This document shows positions 17,641-25,487 of a DNA stretch of 64,000 nucleotides, piece by piece (within the stretch, counting starts at the first letter, position 1; each line of letters opens with the position of its first letter). Both the position numbers and the translations under genes were made by a program. This DNA is from Bin87 sp963692995 (lineage in GTDB: Bacteria > Chloroflexota > Dehalococcoidia > Lucifugimonadales > UBA3495): contig OY843611.1 in assembly GCA_963692995.1 (NCBI GenBank), forward strand, positions 2,542,001-2,606,000. Reading direction: 5' to 3'. The notes under the pieces were generated by a model. The model searched no databases. It was not told the DNA's origin and was given only the letters and a program-made list of their open reading frames with translations.

Positions 17641-18780
17641 ATGACTGCTGTGGAACGGTTCGGAACGGTTGCGCAGACCGCAAGCGGACGGCTACCCGGT
17701 ACGCCGGTGGTATCGGTGGTGGCAACCACCCCGGCGACGGTGCTGGCCGATGTGGAGCGCGCCATGCGGCTGGCCGGGGCGGAAGCGGTACTGTCCCCGG
17801 AGCGGGAGACGCTGCTCAAGATCAACATCTCCTGGCAGCACTGGTATCCGGGGTGCTCAACTGCGCCCTGGCAGCTGGAAGGGGTGATTTGCGCCTTGCA
17901 TAATATGGGCCATCGCGGTCTTATTGCGGCGCACAACGGTACGGTGGTGGTGGATTCCTTCGAGGGCGAGGTCAACAACAAGCACAAGCCGGTGCAGGAC
18001 AAGTACCAACTCCGCACGGTTCACCTGGACACGCCCCCCGAGCCGTGGGTGCGCTACGAGCCCAAGTCGGAGATGCTGGTACTGAACGACATCTATCCCG
18101 AAGGCATCGAGATCCCGGAGCTATTCGCCGGCAAGAACATCGTGCATCTGCCCACGATGAAGACCCACGTCTTCACCACCATGACCGGCGCCATGAAAAA
18201 CGCCTTCGGCGGCCTGCTGCACCGCAAACGGCACTGGACCCACTCGGTGATCCACGAAACGCTGGTGGACTTGCTGGCCATTCAGCAGGAGATCCACCCC
18301 GGAATCTTCGCCGTAACCGACGGCTCCTTCGCCGGCGACGGCCCCGGCCCCCGGGCCATGCGCTGGCACATCAAGAACCGCCTCGTGGCCGGCGCCGACC
18401 AGGTGGCCGTCGATGCGGTGGTCGCCTCCATGATGGGCTTCGACCCGCTGTCCCTGCGCTTCATCCGCCTGGCCCACGAGCGCGGCCTGGGCATCGGCGA
18501 TCTGCGCCACATCGAGGTGGTGGGCGACGAACCCGACATCAGCCGCGTCAACTGGAACTTCGCCGACAACGAAAACACCTTCGCCAGCCGCGGCCAGAAA
18601 ATGATCTACTGGGGGCCGCTGAAGCCCCTGGAGAACGCGCTGCTGCGCTCGCCCCTGGCCGGGTGGGCCTATGCCGCCAGCAACCTCTACCACAACGGGT
18701 ATTGGCTGAATACCATCGGCAAGGGGCGGGTAAAGCAGGCGCGGCAAACGGAGTGGGGGCGGTTGTGGGACAGTTACTGA
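17641..18780 (+). CDS. DUF362 domain protein
   Basis: A 379-residue DUF362-family protein. Family features include LLKINISWQHWYPGCST (the conserved K-x-N strand near residue 60), the central KNIVHLPTMKTHVFTTMTGAMKNAFGG (near 165-190) and VAVDAVVASMMGFDP. Its reaction is unknown; the family is often found near iron-sulfur proteins, and no ferredoxin-like Cys motif is present in this copy. ATG 17641 lies right after the repeat cluster. A decayed second copy of the 3' half is at 19721-19989, followed again by a secreted-protein gene, so gene and neighbour were duplicated together. Confidence 0.85.
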   Translation: MTAVERFGTVAQTASGRLPGTPVVSVVATTPATVLADVERAMRLAGAEAVLSPERETLLKINISWQHWYPGCSTAPWQLEGVICALHNMGHRGLIAAHNGTVVVDSFEGEVNNKHKPVQDKYQLRTVHLDTPPEPWVRYEPKSEMLVLNDIYPEGIEIPELFAGKNIVHLPTMKTHVFTTMTGAMKNAFGGLLHRKRHWTHSVIHETLVDLLAIQQEIHPGIFAVTDGSFAGDGPGPRAMRWHIKNRLVAGADQVAVDAVVASMMGFDPLSLRFIRLAHERGLGIGDLRHIEVVGDEPDISRVNWNFADNENTFASRGQKMIYWGPLKPLENALLRSPLAGWAYAASNLYHNGYWLNTIGKGRVKQARQTEWGRLWDSY

Positions 18781-18820
18781 AGCCGCGACTGCCAAGCGCC
18801 GCCGCTCACGCGCGCCCAAG

Positions 18821-18848
18821 CTTCCTAACCTGATCTTCCTAACCTGTT
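18821..18848 (+). repeat. 14-bp tandem duplication upstream of the short secreted-protein gene
   Basis: CTTCCTAACCTGAT is followed at once by CTTCCTAACCTGTT (12 of 14 identical). The second copy runs into the -35 box of the promoter at 18847. Confidence 0.8.
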
Positions 18849-18875
18849 GAAAATGCGGTTGCGCCCAATTATAAT
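18847..18875 (+). promoter_or_regulatory. Promoter of the short secreted-protein gene
   Basis: TTGAAA (18847-18852), 17-bp spacer, perfect TATAAT (18870-18875). Start near 18882, leader about 63 nt. The paralogous gene has the same arrangement at 20114-20142, which supports both. Confidence 0.75.
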
Positions 18876-18944
18876 GAACAGCCAAATACACGGGCCGCCT
18901 TTGACAATACAAACCGGGCGTGGCCCCGAAGGAGCAGGAATGCA

Positions 18945-19496
18945 ATGAAAACAGCAACGGTTACCATTGCCGTCATGATCGCCGTTCTATTGGCCGGCGG
19001 CTATGCAATGGAGGGTGGCGGCAAGTCAGCAGACGCTTTCACCGGCACGTTGGACGCGGCGTTCTCCAACTTCGTTCTGCACGCAACTAACACTCCCCAT
19101 TACCACGTCCCTTCCAATGACACCTCCCCATCCACCGCCGTTTATGGTGCCCAAAACACAGACACACCCCCCGCCCCTCCAGAGGTTGTTATAGATGATA
19201 ATGGCGATCCTCTGGTGGGCATAGAGGAGGAGGACCAGCAGGAAGTGCTGACTGTCCTGGAGGATGCCCTGGATCTCATACCACTGGTTGCCGACGACGA
19301 CAGCAATCAGTGCATTGCCAAAGACGCCTATCTCACGATGGTACTGAGCGAAGTTGGCCACCTGAACGAAGGCGAAATCAAAGACGCAATACAGCAGCTC
19401 TACATAAGAGGTATCATTGAGGAGTGTGACGTGCAATCGGACACCGGCACGACGCAGAAAGGCTGGAGGATTGCCCAGACGGGCGGTAACTCCTAG
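18945..19496 (+). CDS. Secreted or membrane-anchored protein, short paralogue
   Basis: Unrecognised 183-residue protein. An N-terminal hydrophobic segment (IAVMIAVLLAGGYAM) probably directs export. A Pro/Thr-rich middle follows, then a conserved C-terminal domain of about 70 residues: CIAKDAYLTMVLSEVG, LNEGEIKDAIQQLYIRG, EECDVQSDTGTTQKGW, with two Cys. The same N-terminus and C-terminal domain occur in the 765-residue paralogue at 20208-22505, but this copy lacks the repeat region. GGAG lies ten bases upstream of ATG 18945. Function unknown. Confidence 0.7.
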   Translation: MKTATVTIAVMIAVLLAGGYAMEGGGKSADAFTGTLDAAFSNFVLHATNTPHYHVPSNDTSPSTAVYGAQNTDTPPAPPEVVIDDNGDPLVGIEEEDQQEVLTVLEDALDLIPLVADDDSNQCIAKDAYLTMVLSEVGHLNEGEIKDAIQQLYIRGIIEECDVQSDTGTTQKGWRIAQTGGNS

Positions 19497-19569
19497 ACCA
19501 GGCGAACCAGGCACGTCGTTGCCTTCGCCGAAACTCCCCAGCACCTGAGGCATCGCGGGCGCGATGCCG

Positions 19570-19609
19570 GGGCCGGCAACCACCGGGTGGTTGCCGGCCC
19601 TCTGCTTTT
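19570..19609 (+). terminator. Intrinsic terminator of the short secreted-protein gene
   Basis: A 14-bp perfect stem (GGGCCGGCAACCAC with its complement, 3-nt loop) followed by TCTGCTTTT. An almost identical structure follows the long paralogue at 22565-22604, part of the locus duplication. Confidence 0.9.
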
Positions 19610-19720
19610 CCGGCCCCGTTGCTTGTCCGGCCCGGCGCAAGCCGCCGGAGCCGGCCTCGGCAAGGGGCTCCGCCGAGCCGACCCAATTGCCCCTAACGCA
19701 GTGCCGCCCCGCCGGGCGGT

Positions 19721-19989
19721 TCGCATCGAGATCCCGAGCTATTCGCCATCCCGAAGCGATTCGCCGGCAAGAACATCGTGCATCTGCCCACGATGCGGCC
19801 CCACGTGTTCACCACCAGGACCGGCGCGCTGAAAAACGCCGGCGACGGCTGACTGCACCGCAGACGGCTCCGGCCCGGCGCTTCATCCGCCGGGCCCACG
19901 AGCGCGGCCTCGGCAGCGGCGATCTGCGCCACCGCCCGGTGGTGGGCGACGAGCCCGACATCAGCCGCGCCAGGCGGCTGCGGGACGGT
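19721..19989 (+). pseudogene. Decayed DUF362 gene fragment
   Basis: The DNA matches two pieces of the intact DUF362 gene: one around 18106-18230 (ATCGAGATCCCGAGCTATTC; the segment for KNIVHLPTM, HVFTT, KNA) and one around 18452-18548 (for RFIRxAHERGL, GDLRH, VVGDEPDISR). The parts between are deleted and frames are broken, with an early TGA. It sits upstream of the long secreted-protein gene exactly as the intact gene sits upstream of the short one, so it is the relic of a duplicated two-gene unit. Confidence 0.85.
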
Positions 19990-20109
19990 TAGCGAAGCCA
20001 CAACTCCAAATCGCGGCCGATTACGCGTATCCAGTTTTCGTAGCTGCGAGGCGGTTAGCGAAGCCGCAACTCCAAATCGCGGCCGAACACACGCATCCAA
20101 TTTTCATAA
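19986..20109 (+). repeat. Tandem repeat, 66-bp period, two units
   Basis: Two copies (from 19986 and from 20052) share GGTTAGCGAAGCC(A/G)CAACTCCAAATCGCGGCCGA-type sequence and a following CGCATCCA(A)TTTTC-like part. They lie between the DUF362 relic and the promoter of the long secreted-protein gene. Confidence 0.8.
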
Positions 20110-20113
20110 CATC

Positions 20114-20142
20114 TTGAATATGCCCTTGCCTCCGCTTATATT
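20114..20142 (+). promoter_or_regulatory. Promoter of the long secreted-protein gene
   Basis: TTGAAT (20114-20119), 17-bp spacer, TATATT (20137-20142), the duplicated counterpart of the promoter at 18847-18875. A TTGACAATACA string in the leader (20164 onward) is also shared with the short paralogue's leader. Confidence 0.7.
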
Positions 20143-20207
20143 GGCGTCAAATATACGGCCGTCGTTGACAATACACATCGGCGCCGCCACAAAGGAGCAG
20201 GGACGTA

Positions 20208-22505
20208 ATGAAAGCAGCAACCACCATGATCGCGGTTATGATTGCCCTCTTACTGATCGGCGGCTACGCAATGGAAGGCGCCGGCAAGCCAGCAGAATCC
20301 TCCACATCGGAACCTCCCATATTAGGAGATTTCACAGCTCCAACCCACATAATGTCCCACCCTCATCCCACGCCCTCAGGAGAAACCTCCGAACCGTCGG
20401 AGCAGGATGAGACGGCTGAACCGGAAAACAACAGATCAAGAAGATCTACCACACCAGTCGTCCCGGCAGACACCTCCTCATCAGCAACCCCCAAACCCTC
20501 GGAGCAGCAGGAGTCGGCTGAACTGGAACCGGAAATCGTCACCGCAGACACCTCCTCATCAGCAACCCCCAAACCCTCGGAGCAGCAGAAGCCGGCTGAA
20601 CTGGAAGCTGAACCGGAAATCGACACCGCCGACACCTCCACATCAGCAACCCCCGAAGTGTCGGAGCAGCAGGAGACCGCTGAACTGGAAGCTGAACCGG
20701 AAATCGACACCGCAGACACCTCCACATCAGCAACCCCCGAAGTGTCGGAGCAGCAGGAGCCGGCTGAACTGGAAGCTGAACCGGAAATCGACACCGCAGA
20801 CACCACCACATCAGCAACCCCCGAAGTGTCGGAGCAGCAGAAGCCGGCTGAACTGGAAGCTGAACCGGAAATCGACACCGCAGACACCTCCACATCAGCA
20901 ACCCCCGAAGTGTCGGAGCAGCAGAAGCCGGCTGAACTGGAAATCGACACCGCAGACACCTCCACATCAGCAACCCCCGAACCCTCCGAGCAGCAGGAGA
21001 CGCTTACCCAGAAGCAGGAGTGGGCGGTTAAACAAGTGCGGCAGGCCCTAAAGGGTCTGATCGCGGCACGGAAGGTCTCGTTTGCGCACGGGTGGCGTCA
21101 AAGCCCTAACGTCTGCTATGACCAGGATAGATTTATCACTAATATCCGTCTGGACCGGTACTACACCTGTGTGTCTCGGTATGGAACAAAAGGAACAAGG
21201 TGTCATAAAGTGCTGTGGCAGGCTCACGAAATCATAGACGCACTGGAATATCTCTACGAGGAAAGTGAGCTTGTGGATTGTGCAGCGGGACCGGGCAAGC
21301 CAGGCTGGGGGCCTCCCATACCAGAAACCACCGAACCGTCGGAGCAGCAGGAGTCGCCTGAACTGGAACCCGAAATCGTCACCGCCGACACCTCCACACC
21401 AGCAACCCCCGAACCGTCGGAGCAGCAAGAGACGGCTGAACTGGAACCCGAAATCGTCACCGCCGACACCTCCACCAAACCAGCCGACACATCAAAAAGA
21501 TCTACCAAACCAGTCGTCACCGCCGACACCTCCACACCAGCAACTCCTGAACCGTCGGAGCAGCAGGAGACGGCTAAACTGGAACCGGAAATCGACACCG
21601 CAGACACCTCCACACCAGCAACTCCCAAACCGTCGGAGCAGCAGCAGACGCCTGAACTGGAACCGGAAATCGACACCGCTGACACCTCCACACCAGCAAC
21701 TCCCAAACCATCGGAGCAGCAGCAGACGCCTGAACCGGAACCGGAAATCGACACCGCCGACACCTCCACACCAGCAACTCCCAAACCATCGGAGCAGCAG
21801 CAGACGCCTGAAGCGGAACCGGAAATCGACACCGCCGACACCTCCACACCAGCAACTCCCAAACCATCGGAGCAGCAGCAGACGCCTGAACCGGAACCGG
21901 AAATCGACACCGCCGACACCTCCACACCAGCAACTCCCGAACCGTCGGAGCAGCAGGAGACGGCTGAACTGGAAGCTGAACCGGAAATCGACACCGCCGA
22001 CACCTCCTCCAAACCAACCGACACATCAAAAAGATCTACAAGATCTACCAAACCAGTCAACACGGCCGACACCTCCACATCAGAACCCCCCGAACCGTCG
22101 GAGCAGCAGGAGACGCCTGAAGATGAGAAGGGCGATCCTCTGGAGGGCATAGCCGAGGAGAAGCAGGAAAAAGTGCTGGATGCCATGCTGGATGCCATAA
22201 TATTGACTGAGGCGCCCAGCGACGATGGCAGTACCGACGGCGGCGGCAGTACCGACGACGGCAGTACCGACGACGATGGCAGCAGCGACGGCGGCAGCAG
22301 CAATGCGTGCATTGCCAAAGACGCCTATCTCAAGATGGTCCTTGACGAAGTTGGCAGCCTGAACGAAGGCGAAATCAAAGACGCAATACAGCAGCTCTAC
22401 ATAAGAAGTTTCCTTGAGGAGTGTGACGTGCAATCGGACGCCGGCACGACGCAGAAAGGCTGGAGGGTTGCCCAGACGGGGGCTAACCTAGACCAGGCGA
22501 ACTAG
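20208..22505 (+). CDS. Secreted repeat-rich protein, long paralogue
   Basis: Unrecognised 765-residue protein. The N-terminus (MIAVMIALLLIGGYAME) and C-terminal domain (CIAKDAYLKMVLDEVG, GEIKDAIQQLYIRS, EECDVQSDAGTTQKGW) match the 183-residue neighbour. Between them are two arrays of 24-28-residue acidic, Pro/Thr/Ser-rich units built on PSEQQ...EPEIDTADTST...AT, separated by a non-repeat domain of about 95 residues with four Cys (residues about 268-360, including VCYDQDRF and RCHKVLWQAHEIIDALEYLYEE). Before the C-terminal domain is a Gly/Ser/Asp-rich linker. It looks like a cell-surface protein with flexible stalks. AAGGAG precedes ATG 20208. Confidence 0.75.
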   Translation: MKAATTMIAVMIALLLIGGYAMEGAGKPAESSTSEPPILGDFTAPTHIMSHPHPTPSGETSEPSEQDETAEPENNRSRRSTTPVVPADTSSSATPKPSEQQESAELEPEIVTADTSSSATPKPSEQQKPAELEAEPEIDTADTSTSATPEVSEQQETAELEAEPEIDTADTSTSATPEVSEQQEPAELEAEPEIDTADTTTSATPEVSEQQKPAELEAEPEIDTADTSTSATPEVSEQQKPAELEIDTADTSTSATPEPSEQQETLTQKQEWAVKQVRQALKGLIAARKVSFAHGWRQSPNVCYDQDRFITNIRLDRYYTCVSRYGTKGTRCHKVLWQAHEIIDALEYLYEESELVDCAAGPGKPGWGPPIPETTEPSEQQESPELEPEIVTADTSTPATPEPSEQQETAELEPEIVTADTSTKPADTSKRSTKPVVTADTSTPATPEPSEQQETAKLEPEIDTADTSTPATPKPSEQQQTPELEPEIDTADTSTPATPKPSEQQQTPEPEPEIDTADTSTPATPKPSEQQQTPEAEPEIDTADTSTPATPKPSEQQQTPEPEPEIDTADTSTPATPEPSEQQETAELEAEPEIDTADTSSKPTDTSKRSTRSTKPVNTADTSTSEPPEPSEQQETPEDEKGDPLEGIAEEKQEKVLDAMLDAIILTEAPSDDGSTDGGGSTDDGSTDDDGSSDGGSSNACIAKDAYLKMVLDEVGSLNEGEIKDAIQQLYIRSFLEECDVQSDAGTTQKGWRVAQTGANLDQAN
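20464..20999 (+). repeat. Coding minisatellite, array 1
   Basis: About seven units of 72-84 bp encode variants of TPEVSEQQ(E/K)(T/P)AELEAEPEIDTADTSTSA. Variation is mostly in unit length (the EAEP or EPEI part) and in E/K, V/P swaps. All length changes keep the frame. Confidence 0.9.
21331..22125 (+). repeat. Coding minisatellite, array 2
   Basis: About nine units, mostly 78 bp, encode variants of TPKPSEQQQTPE(L/P/A)EPEIDTADTSTPA, with two interruptions containing DTSKRST. The central four units are almost identical in DNA, indicating recent expansion, and differ from array 1 by STPAT in place of STSAT. Confidence 0.9.
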
Positions 22506-22564
22506 GTACGTCGTTGCCTTCGCCGAAACTCCCCAGGAGCTGAGGCATCGCGGGCGCGATGCCA

Positions 22565-22604
22565 GGGCCGGCGACCACCGGGTGGTTGCCGGCCCTCTCC
22601 TTTT
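22565..22604 (+). terminator. Intrinsic terminator of the long secreted-protein gene
   Basis: A 14-bp stem with one G-T pair (GGGCCGGCGACCAC and its partner, 3-nt loop) followed by TCTCCTTTT, the near-identical counterpart of the terminator at 19570. Confidence 0.9.
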
Positions 22605-22623
22605 CCGGCCCCGTTGCTTGTCC

Positions 22624-22744
22624 GGGCCGGCGCAAGCCGCTTGCCGAGGCAGGTTGTAGCGGCTTGCGCCGGCCCGACCCGATTGCCCCTACGGGCATGC
22701 CGCCCCGCCGGACGGCGCCAGCGCGAACCGCTCGGCGGGGCGGC
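22624..22744. repeat. Two inverted repeats between secreted-protein and TRAP genes
   Basis: First, 18-bp perfect arms GGGCCGGCGCAAGCCGCT (22624-22641) and its complement (22658-22675) around a 16-nt loop. Second, 12-bp perfect arms GCCGCCCCGCCG (22699-22710) and 22733-22744. Neither has a T-run. No gene is visible in the 412-bp gap 22506-22917 apart from these, the terminator and the dctQ promoter. Confidence 0.75.
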
Positions 22745-22763
22745 GTCTGATGCCGATACGTTC

Positions 22764-22792
22764 TTGACATCCGTTTTAGGGGCGCATAGACT
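22764..22792 (+). promoter_or_regulatory. Predicted dctQM promoter
   Basis: Perfect TTGACA (22764-22769), 17-bp spacer, TAGACT (22787-22792). Start near 22799, leaving a leader of about 119 nt before dctQ. Confidence 0.55.
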
Positions 22793-22917
22793 TGCCCACG
22801 CGCGTTGCGACGGCCCGTTTTGCGAATAATCCGGTCAAAATCCAGTATCTTTCGTCGGGCAATGCGACTTGGCAAGGCTCCTCTTGAACCGACCTGAATA
22901 AACCCCGGAGGCCCTCG

Positions 22918-23592
22918 TTGAGCACTCAAATCGTTCCGCCTACGGTGGACACCCAGCCGGCCACCATCGCCCTAACGCGCGCCATCTATAAAATGGACGG
23001 CGGATTGGACTACGCCTATCGCATTCTCGGCTACGTTTGCGGAACTCTGCTCCTGCTGCTCGGCCTGTTCATTACCTACCAGGTGATCGCGCGCAAATTG
23101 GGCTGGCCCATGGCGCCCGGCATGGACCAGCTCAGCGGCTACGTGCTGGCCTTCGCGGGAACCTGGGCCTTTTCCTATTCACTACGCACCGGTTCCCACG
23201 TGCGCATCGACGTGCTGCTCCCCTTGTTCTCCCGCATACATCCTTATATGCGTTCCGCCGCCGACTGGCTGGCCTTGGGATCAGTGGGTTTCTTCGGCGC
23301 CGTCACCGCCTGGAAGACTTGGGAAGAAGTATTAGAGTCCTACTGCATCAGCAACGACCCGGCCACCGGAGCCTGCATTCAGGCGTTGACCAATACCTAC
23401 CCGCTGACACCCCTGTGGATACCCCAGACCGTAGTGGCCATCGGGTTCACTATGCTGGCCTTCACGTCCTTCCAGTGGATGCTGAGCATGGTGGCCCGCG
23501 GCATTTTGGAGATCATTCACAAATCCCGCGGCGGCAACGTTGCCGATTTGGCGACCACCGACACCGTCCAGGAAGCCGTATCCGGGGTCTAG
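22918..23592 (+). CDS. dctQ: TRAP transporter small membrane subunit DctQ
   Basis: A 224-residue DctQ with four hydrophobic segments (about 35-58, 75-95, 115-135, 170-190) and the family's ISLR-type stretch here as YSLRTGSHVRIDVLLP after helix 2. It joins DctM in the inner membrane and helps dock the solute receptor. Compared with usual DctQ (about 160-180 aa) it has a longer N-terminus and a loop insertion between helices 3 and 4 containing two Cys (SYCISNDPATGACIQALT). The TTG start at 22918 has CGGAGG six bases upstream. It precedes dctM by 104 bp. Confidence 0.88.
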   Translation: MSTQIVPPTVDTQPATIALTRAIYKMDGGLDYAYRILGYVCGTLLLLLGLFITYQVIARKLGWPMAPGMDQLSGYVLAFAGTWAFSYSLRTGSHVRIDVLLPLFSRIHPYMRSAADWLALGSVGFFGAVTAWKTWEEVLESYCISNDPATGACIQALTNTYPLTPLWIPQTVVAIGFTMLAFTSFQWMLSMVARGILEIIHKSRGGNVADLATTDTVQEAVSGV

Positions 23593-23696
23593 CCGGCCGG
23601 GAATGCCGCCGTGGGGAACATCGCGCCGCCAGAACACCGCCGCAACGCTCATACCAGCCTTTAACCGGCCTCAACTGACCGGAGGACTGCAACAAA

Positions 23697-25379
23697 ATGG
23701 CAATCATCACCGCTTTCAGCCTGATGGGGGTCTTCTTCCTCATTGGACTCTACGTCGCCGGCGCCCTGGGGATGCTCGCGCTGGTGCTGATGCAGGCGTT
23801 TTCCGATGCGCCGCTGTGGAACATCCTGGGCAACAAAGCCTGGGAGAGCAACACCAACTTCATTCTGGTGGCGGTGCCGCTGTTCCTGCTGATGGGCGAG
23901 CTGATGCTGCGTTCCGGCATGGGCGAGCGGATGTACGGCGCCCTGTCCCGCTGGCTGGTGTTCCTGCCCGGCGGGTTGCTGCACACCAACATCGCCTCCT
24001 GCGCCGTGTTCGCCGCCTGCTCCGGTTCCAGCGTGGCCACTTCCGCCACCATCAGCCGGGTTTCCCTGCCGTCCTTCCGGCAGCGGGGCTACAGCGAACG
24101 CCTGGTCATTGGCTCCCTGGCCGCCGGCGGCACGCTGGGCATCCTGATTCCGCCCAGCATCGGCCTGATCATCTACGGCGTCCTGGTGGAAGAATCAATT
24201 GGCCGGCTCTACATGGCCGGGTTCTTCCCCGGCTTCCTGCTGGCCTTCGTCATGATTGTCATGATGGTGTTCACCTCCATAATCGCGCCGCGCACCGCGC
24301 CCATGGACGAGGAAGTGAAGCGCCTCTACCGGGCCTGGTTCCACGGGTTGCACATCCGGCGGTACAACGACGCTCAGTTGGATGTTCTGCGCCAGGAACA
24401 AGGCACGGAGGCCGGGCTGGGCGATTTGAGAGAGCGGAAAGCCTATCGCCGCGGCCGCTCCACGCTGTCCTACCTGGAAGCGACTTCCGAGTGGCTCCGC
24501 ATGATCGGCGAGGCCGTCGTCGGTCTGGTCGCCATCATACCCGTGCTCATCATCATCGCGGTGGTGCTGGGAACAATCTACCTGGGCATTGCCACGCCCA
24601 CCGAGGCGGCGGCCTTCGGCGTAACCGGCGCGCTGATCGTGGCCATGGCTAACGAACTGTACAAACGCCTCCTGGGCGCCTATTCCAACTGGGGGCAAGC
24701 CTTCCGCGCGGTGTACGTGATGCTGCTGGACGCCATCATCTCCACCGTGCGCACCTCGGCCATGATCATGCTCATCGTCATGGCCGCCTTCACGCTCAGC
24801 TTCGCCTTCGCCCGCCTGGGCATATCCAGCGACATCTCAGAGTGGATCACGGGCATGAACCTCAACGCCCTGCAATTCGTGATCATTCTGGTGTTCTTCT
24901 ACCTGCTGCTAGGCACCTTCATGGAAAGCTTCGCCATGCTGGTAACCACCATCCCCATCCTGACCCCGGCGTTGAAAGACGTCGGCGTGGACCTGGTGTG
25001 GTTCGGCATCATCATGGTGGTCCTGGTAGAGGCGGCGCTGATCAGTCCGCCGGAGGGCATCAACCTGTACATCCTCCACGGTGTGCGGCTGGATATTGAC
25101 TCCGAAATGGCGGAACAAACGGAGGCCGCCCAGGCGGCCTTGCAGGAGAGCACCATCACCGACGTGTACATTGGCGTGCTGCCATTCATGGGGTGCATGG
25201 CCGCCGTGATCGGGCTTTTGTTCGTCTTTCCCGATATCGCCTTATGGGCGCCGTGTGTCATCTACGATGATCCAAGCCGGGATTTCCTCCAGCACATCAA
25301 CGTGGAACGAGACGCCGCCGGGTTCTGGGAGCAAGTGCGGTATTGCTCCTCCGAGTTCCGCCCGGTGGCTTATAAGTAG
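23697..25379 (+). CDS. dctM: TRAP transporter large membrane subunit DctM, enlarged
   Basis: A 560-residue DctM; typical members are about 430. Conserved parts: N-terminal LIGLYVAGALGMLALVLM, PLFLLMGELMLRSGMGERMY, CSGSSVATSATISRVSLP (near 110), GGTLGILIPPSIGLIIYG (near 145), the later GIATPTEAAAFGVTGAL, and PILTPALKDVGVDLVWFGIIMVV. It forms the ion-coupled solute pathway. Two additions are visible: a charged insertion of about 70 residues between the two halves (near 200-265) and a C-terminal extension of about 60 residues with Cys. Both receptors are also atypical, so the additions may co-evolve with the tandem receptors. A strong terminator follows. Confidence 0.92.
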   Translation: MAIITAFSLMGVFFLIGLYVAGALGMLALVLMQAFSDAPLWNILGNKAWESNTNFILVAVPLFLLMGELMLRSGMGERMYGALSRWLVFLPGGLLHTNIASCAVFAACSGSSVATSATISRVSLPSFRQRGYSERLVIGSLAAGGTLGILIPPSIGLIIYGVLVEESIGRLYMAGFFPGFLLAFVMIVMMVFTSIIAPRTAPMDEEVKRLYRAWFHGLHIRRYNDAQLDVLRQEQGTEAGLGDLRERKAYRRGRSTLSYLEATSEWLRMIGEAVVGLVAIIPVLIIIAVVLGTIYLGIATPTEAAAFGVTGALIVAMANELYKRLLGAYSNWGQAFRAVYVMLLDAIISTVRTSAMIMLIVMAAFTLSFAFARLGISSDISEWITGMNLNALQFVIILVFFYLLLGTFMESFAMLVTTIPILTPALKDVGVDLVWFGIIMVVLVEAALISPPEGINLYILHGVRLDIDSEMAEQTEAAQAALQESTITDVYIGVLPFMGCMAAVIGLLFVFPDIALWAPCVIYDDPSRDFLQHINVERDAAGFWEQVRYCSSEFRPVAYK

Positions 25380-25392
25380 CAAAAGCCGGAAG

Positions 25393-25432
25393 GTTGCCCC
25401 GGCCATCTCGGGATGGCCGGGGCAACTTGTTT
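25393..25432 (+). terminator. Intrinsic terminator after dctM
   Basis: A perfect 15-bp stem (GTTGCCCCGGCCATC and complement, TCGG loop) followed by TTGTTT, 14 bp after the dctM stop. Confidence 0.85.
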
Positions 25433-25448
25433 GGCGCAGTGATCGCCA

Positions 25449-25477
25449 TTGACCCAATTCCCTGCCGGGGTTAACAT
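25449..25477 (+). promoter_or_regulatory. Predicted promoter of the nucleotidyltransferase-MoxR pair
   Basis: TTGACC (25449-25454), 17-bp spacer, TAACAT (25472-25477). The start point would fall within a few bases of ATG 25488, and no Shine-Dalgarno is present, so the message is probably leaderless. Confidence 0.5.
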
Positions 25478-25487
25478 AGCCTCCGCT

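Noticed and set aside
20464..22125. CRISPR-like regular repeats
   Set aside because: Periods of 72-84 bp stay in frame, there are no unique spacers, and both arrays lie inside one coding frame with codon-level variation. They are coding minisatellites. The same applies to 4263-4406 and 41098-41262.
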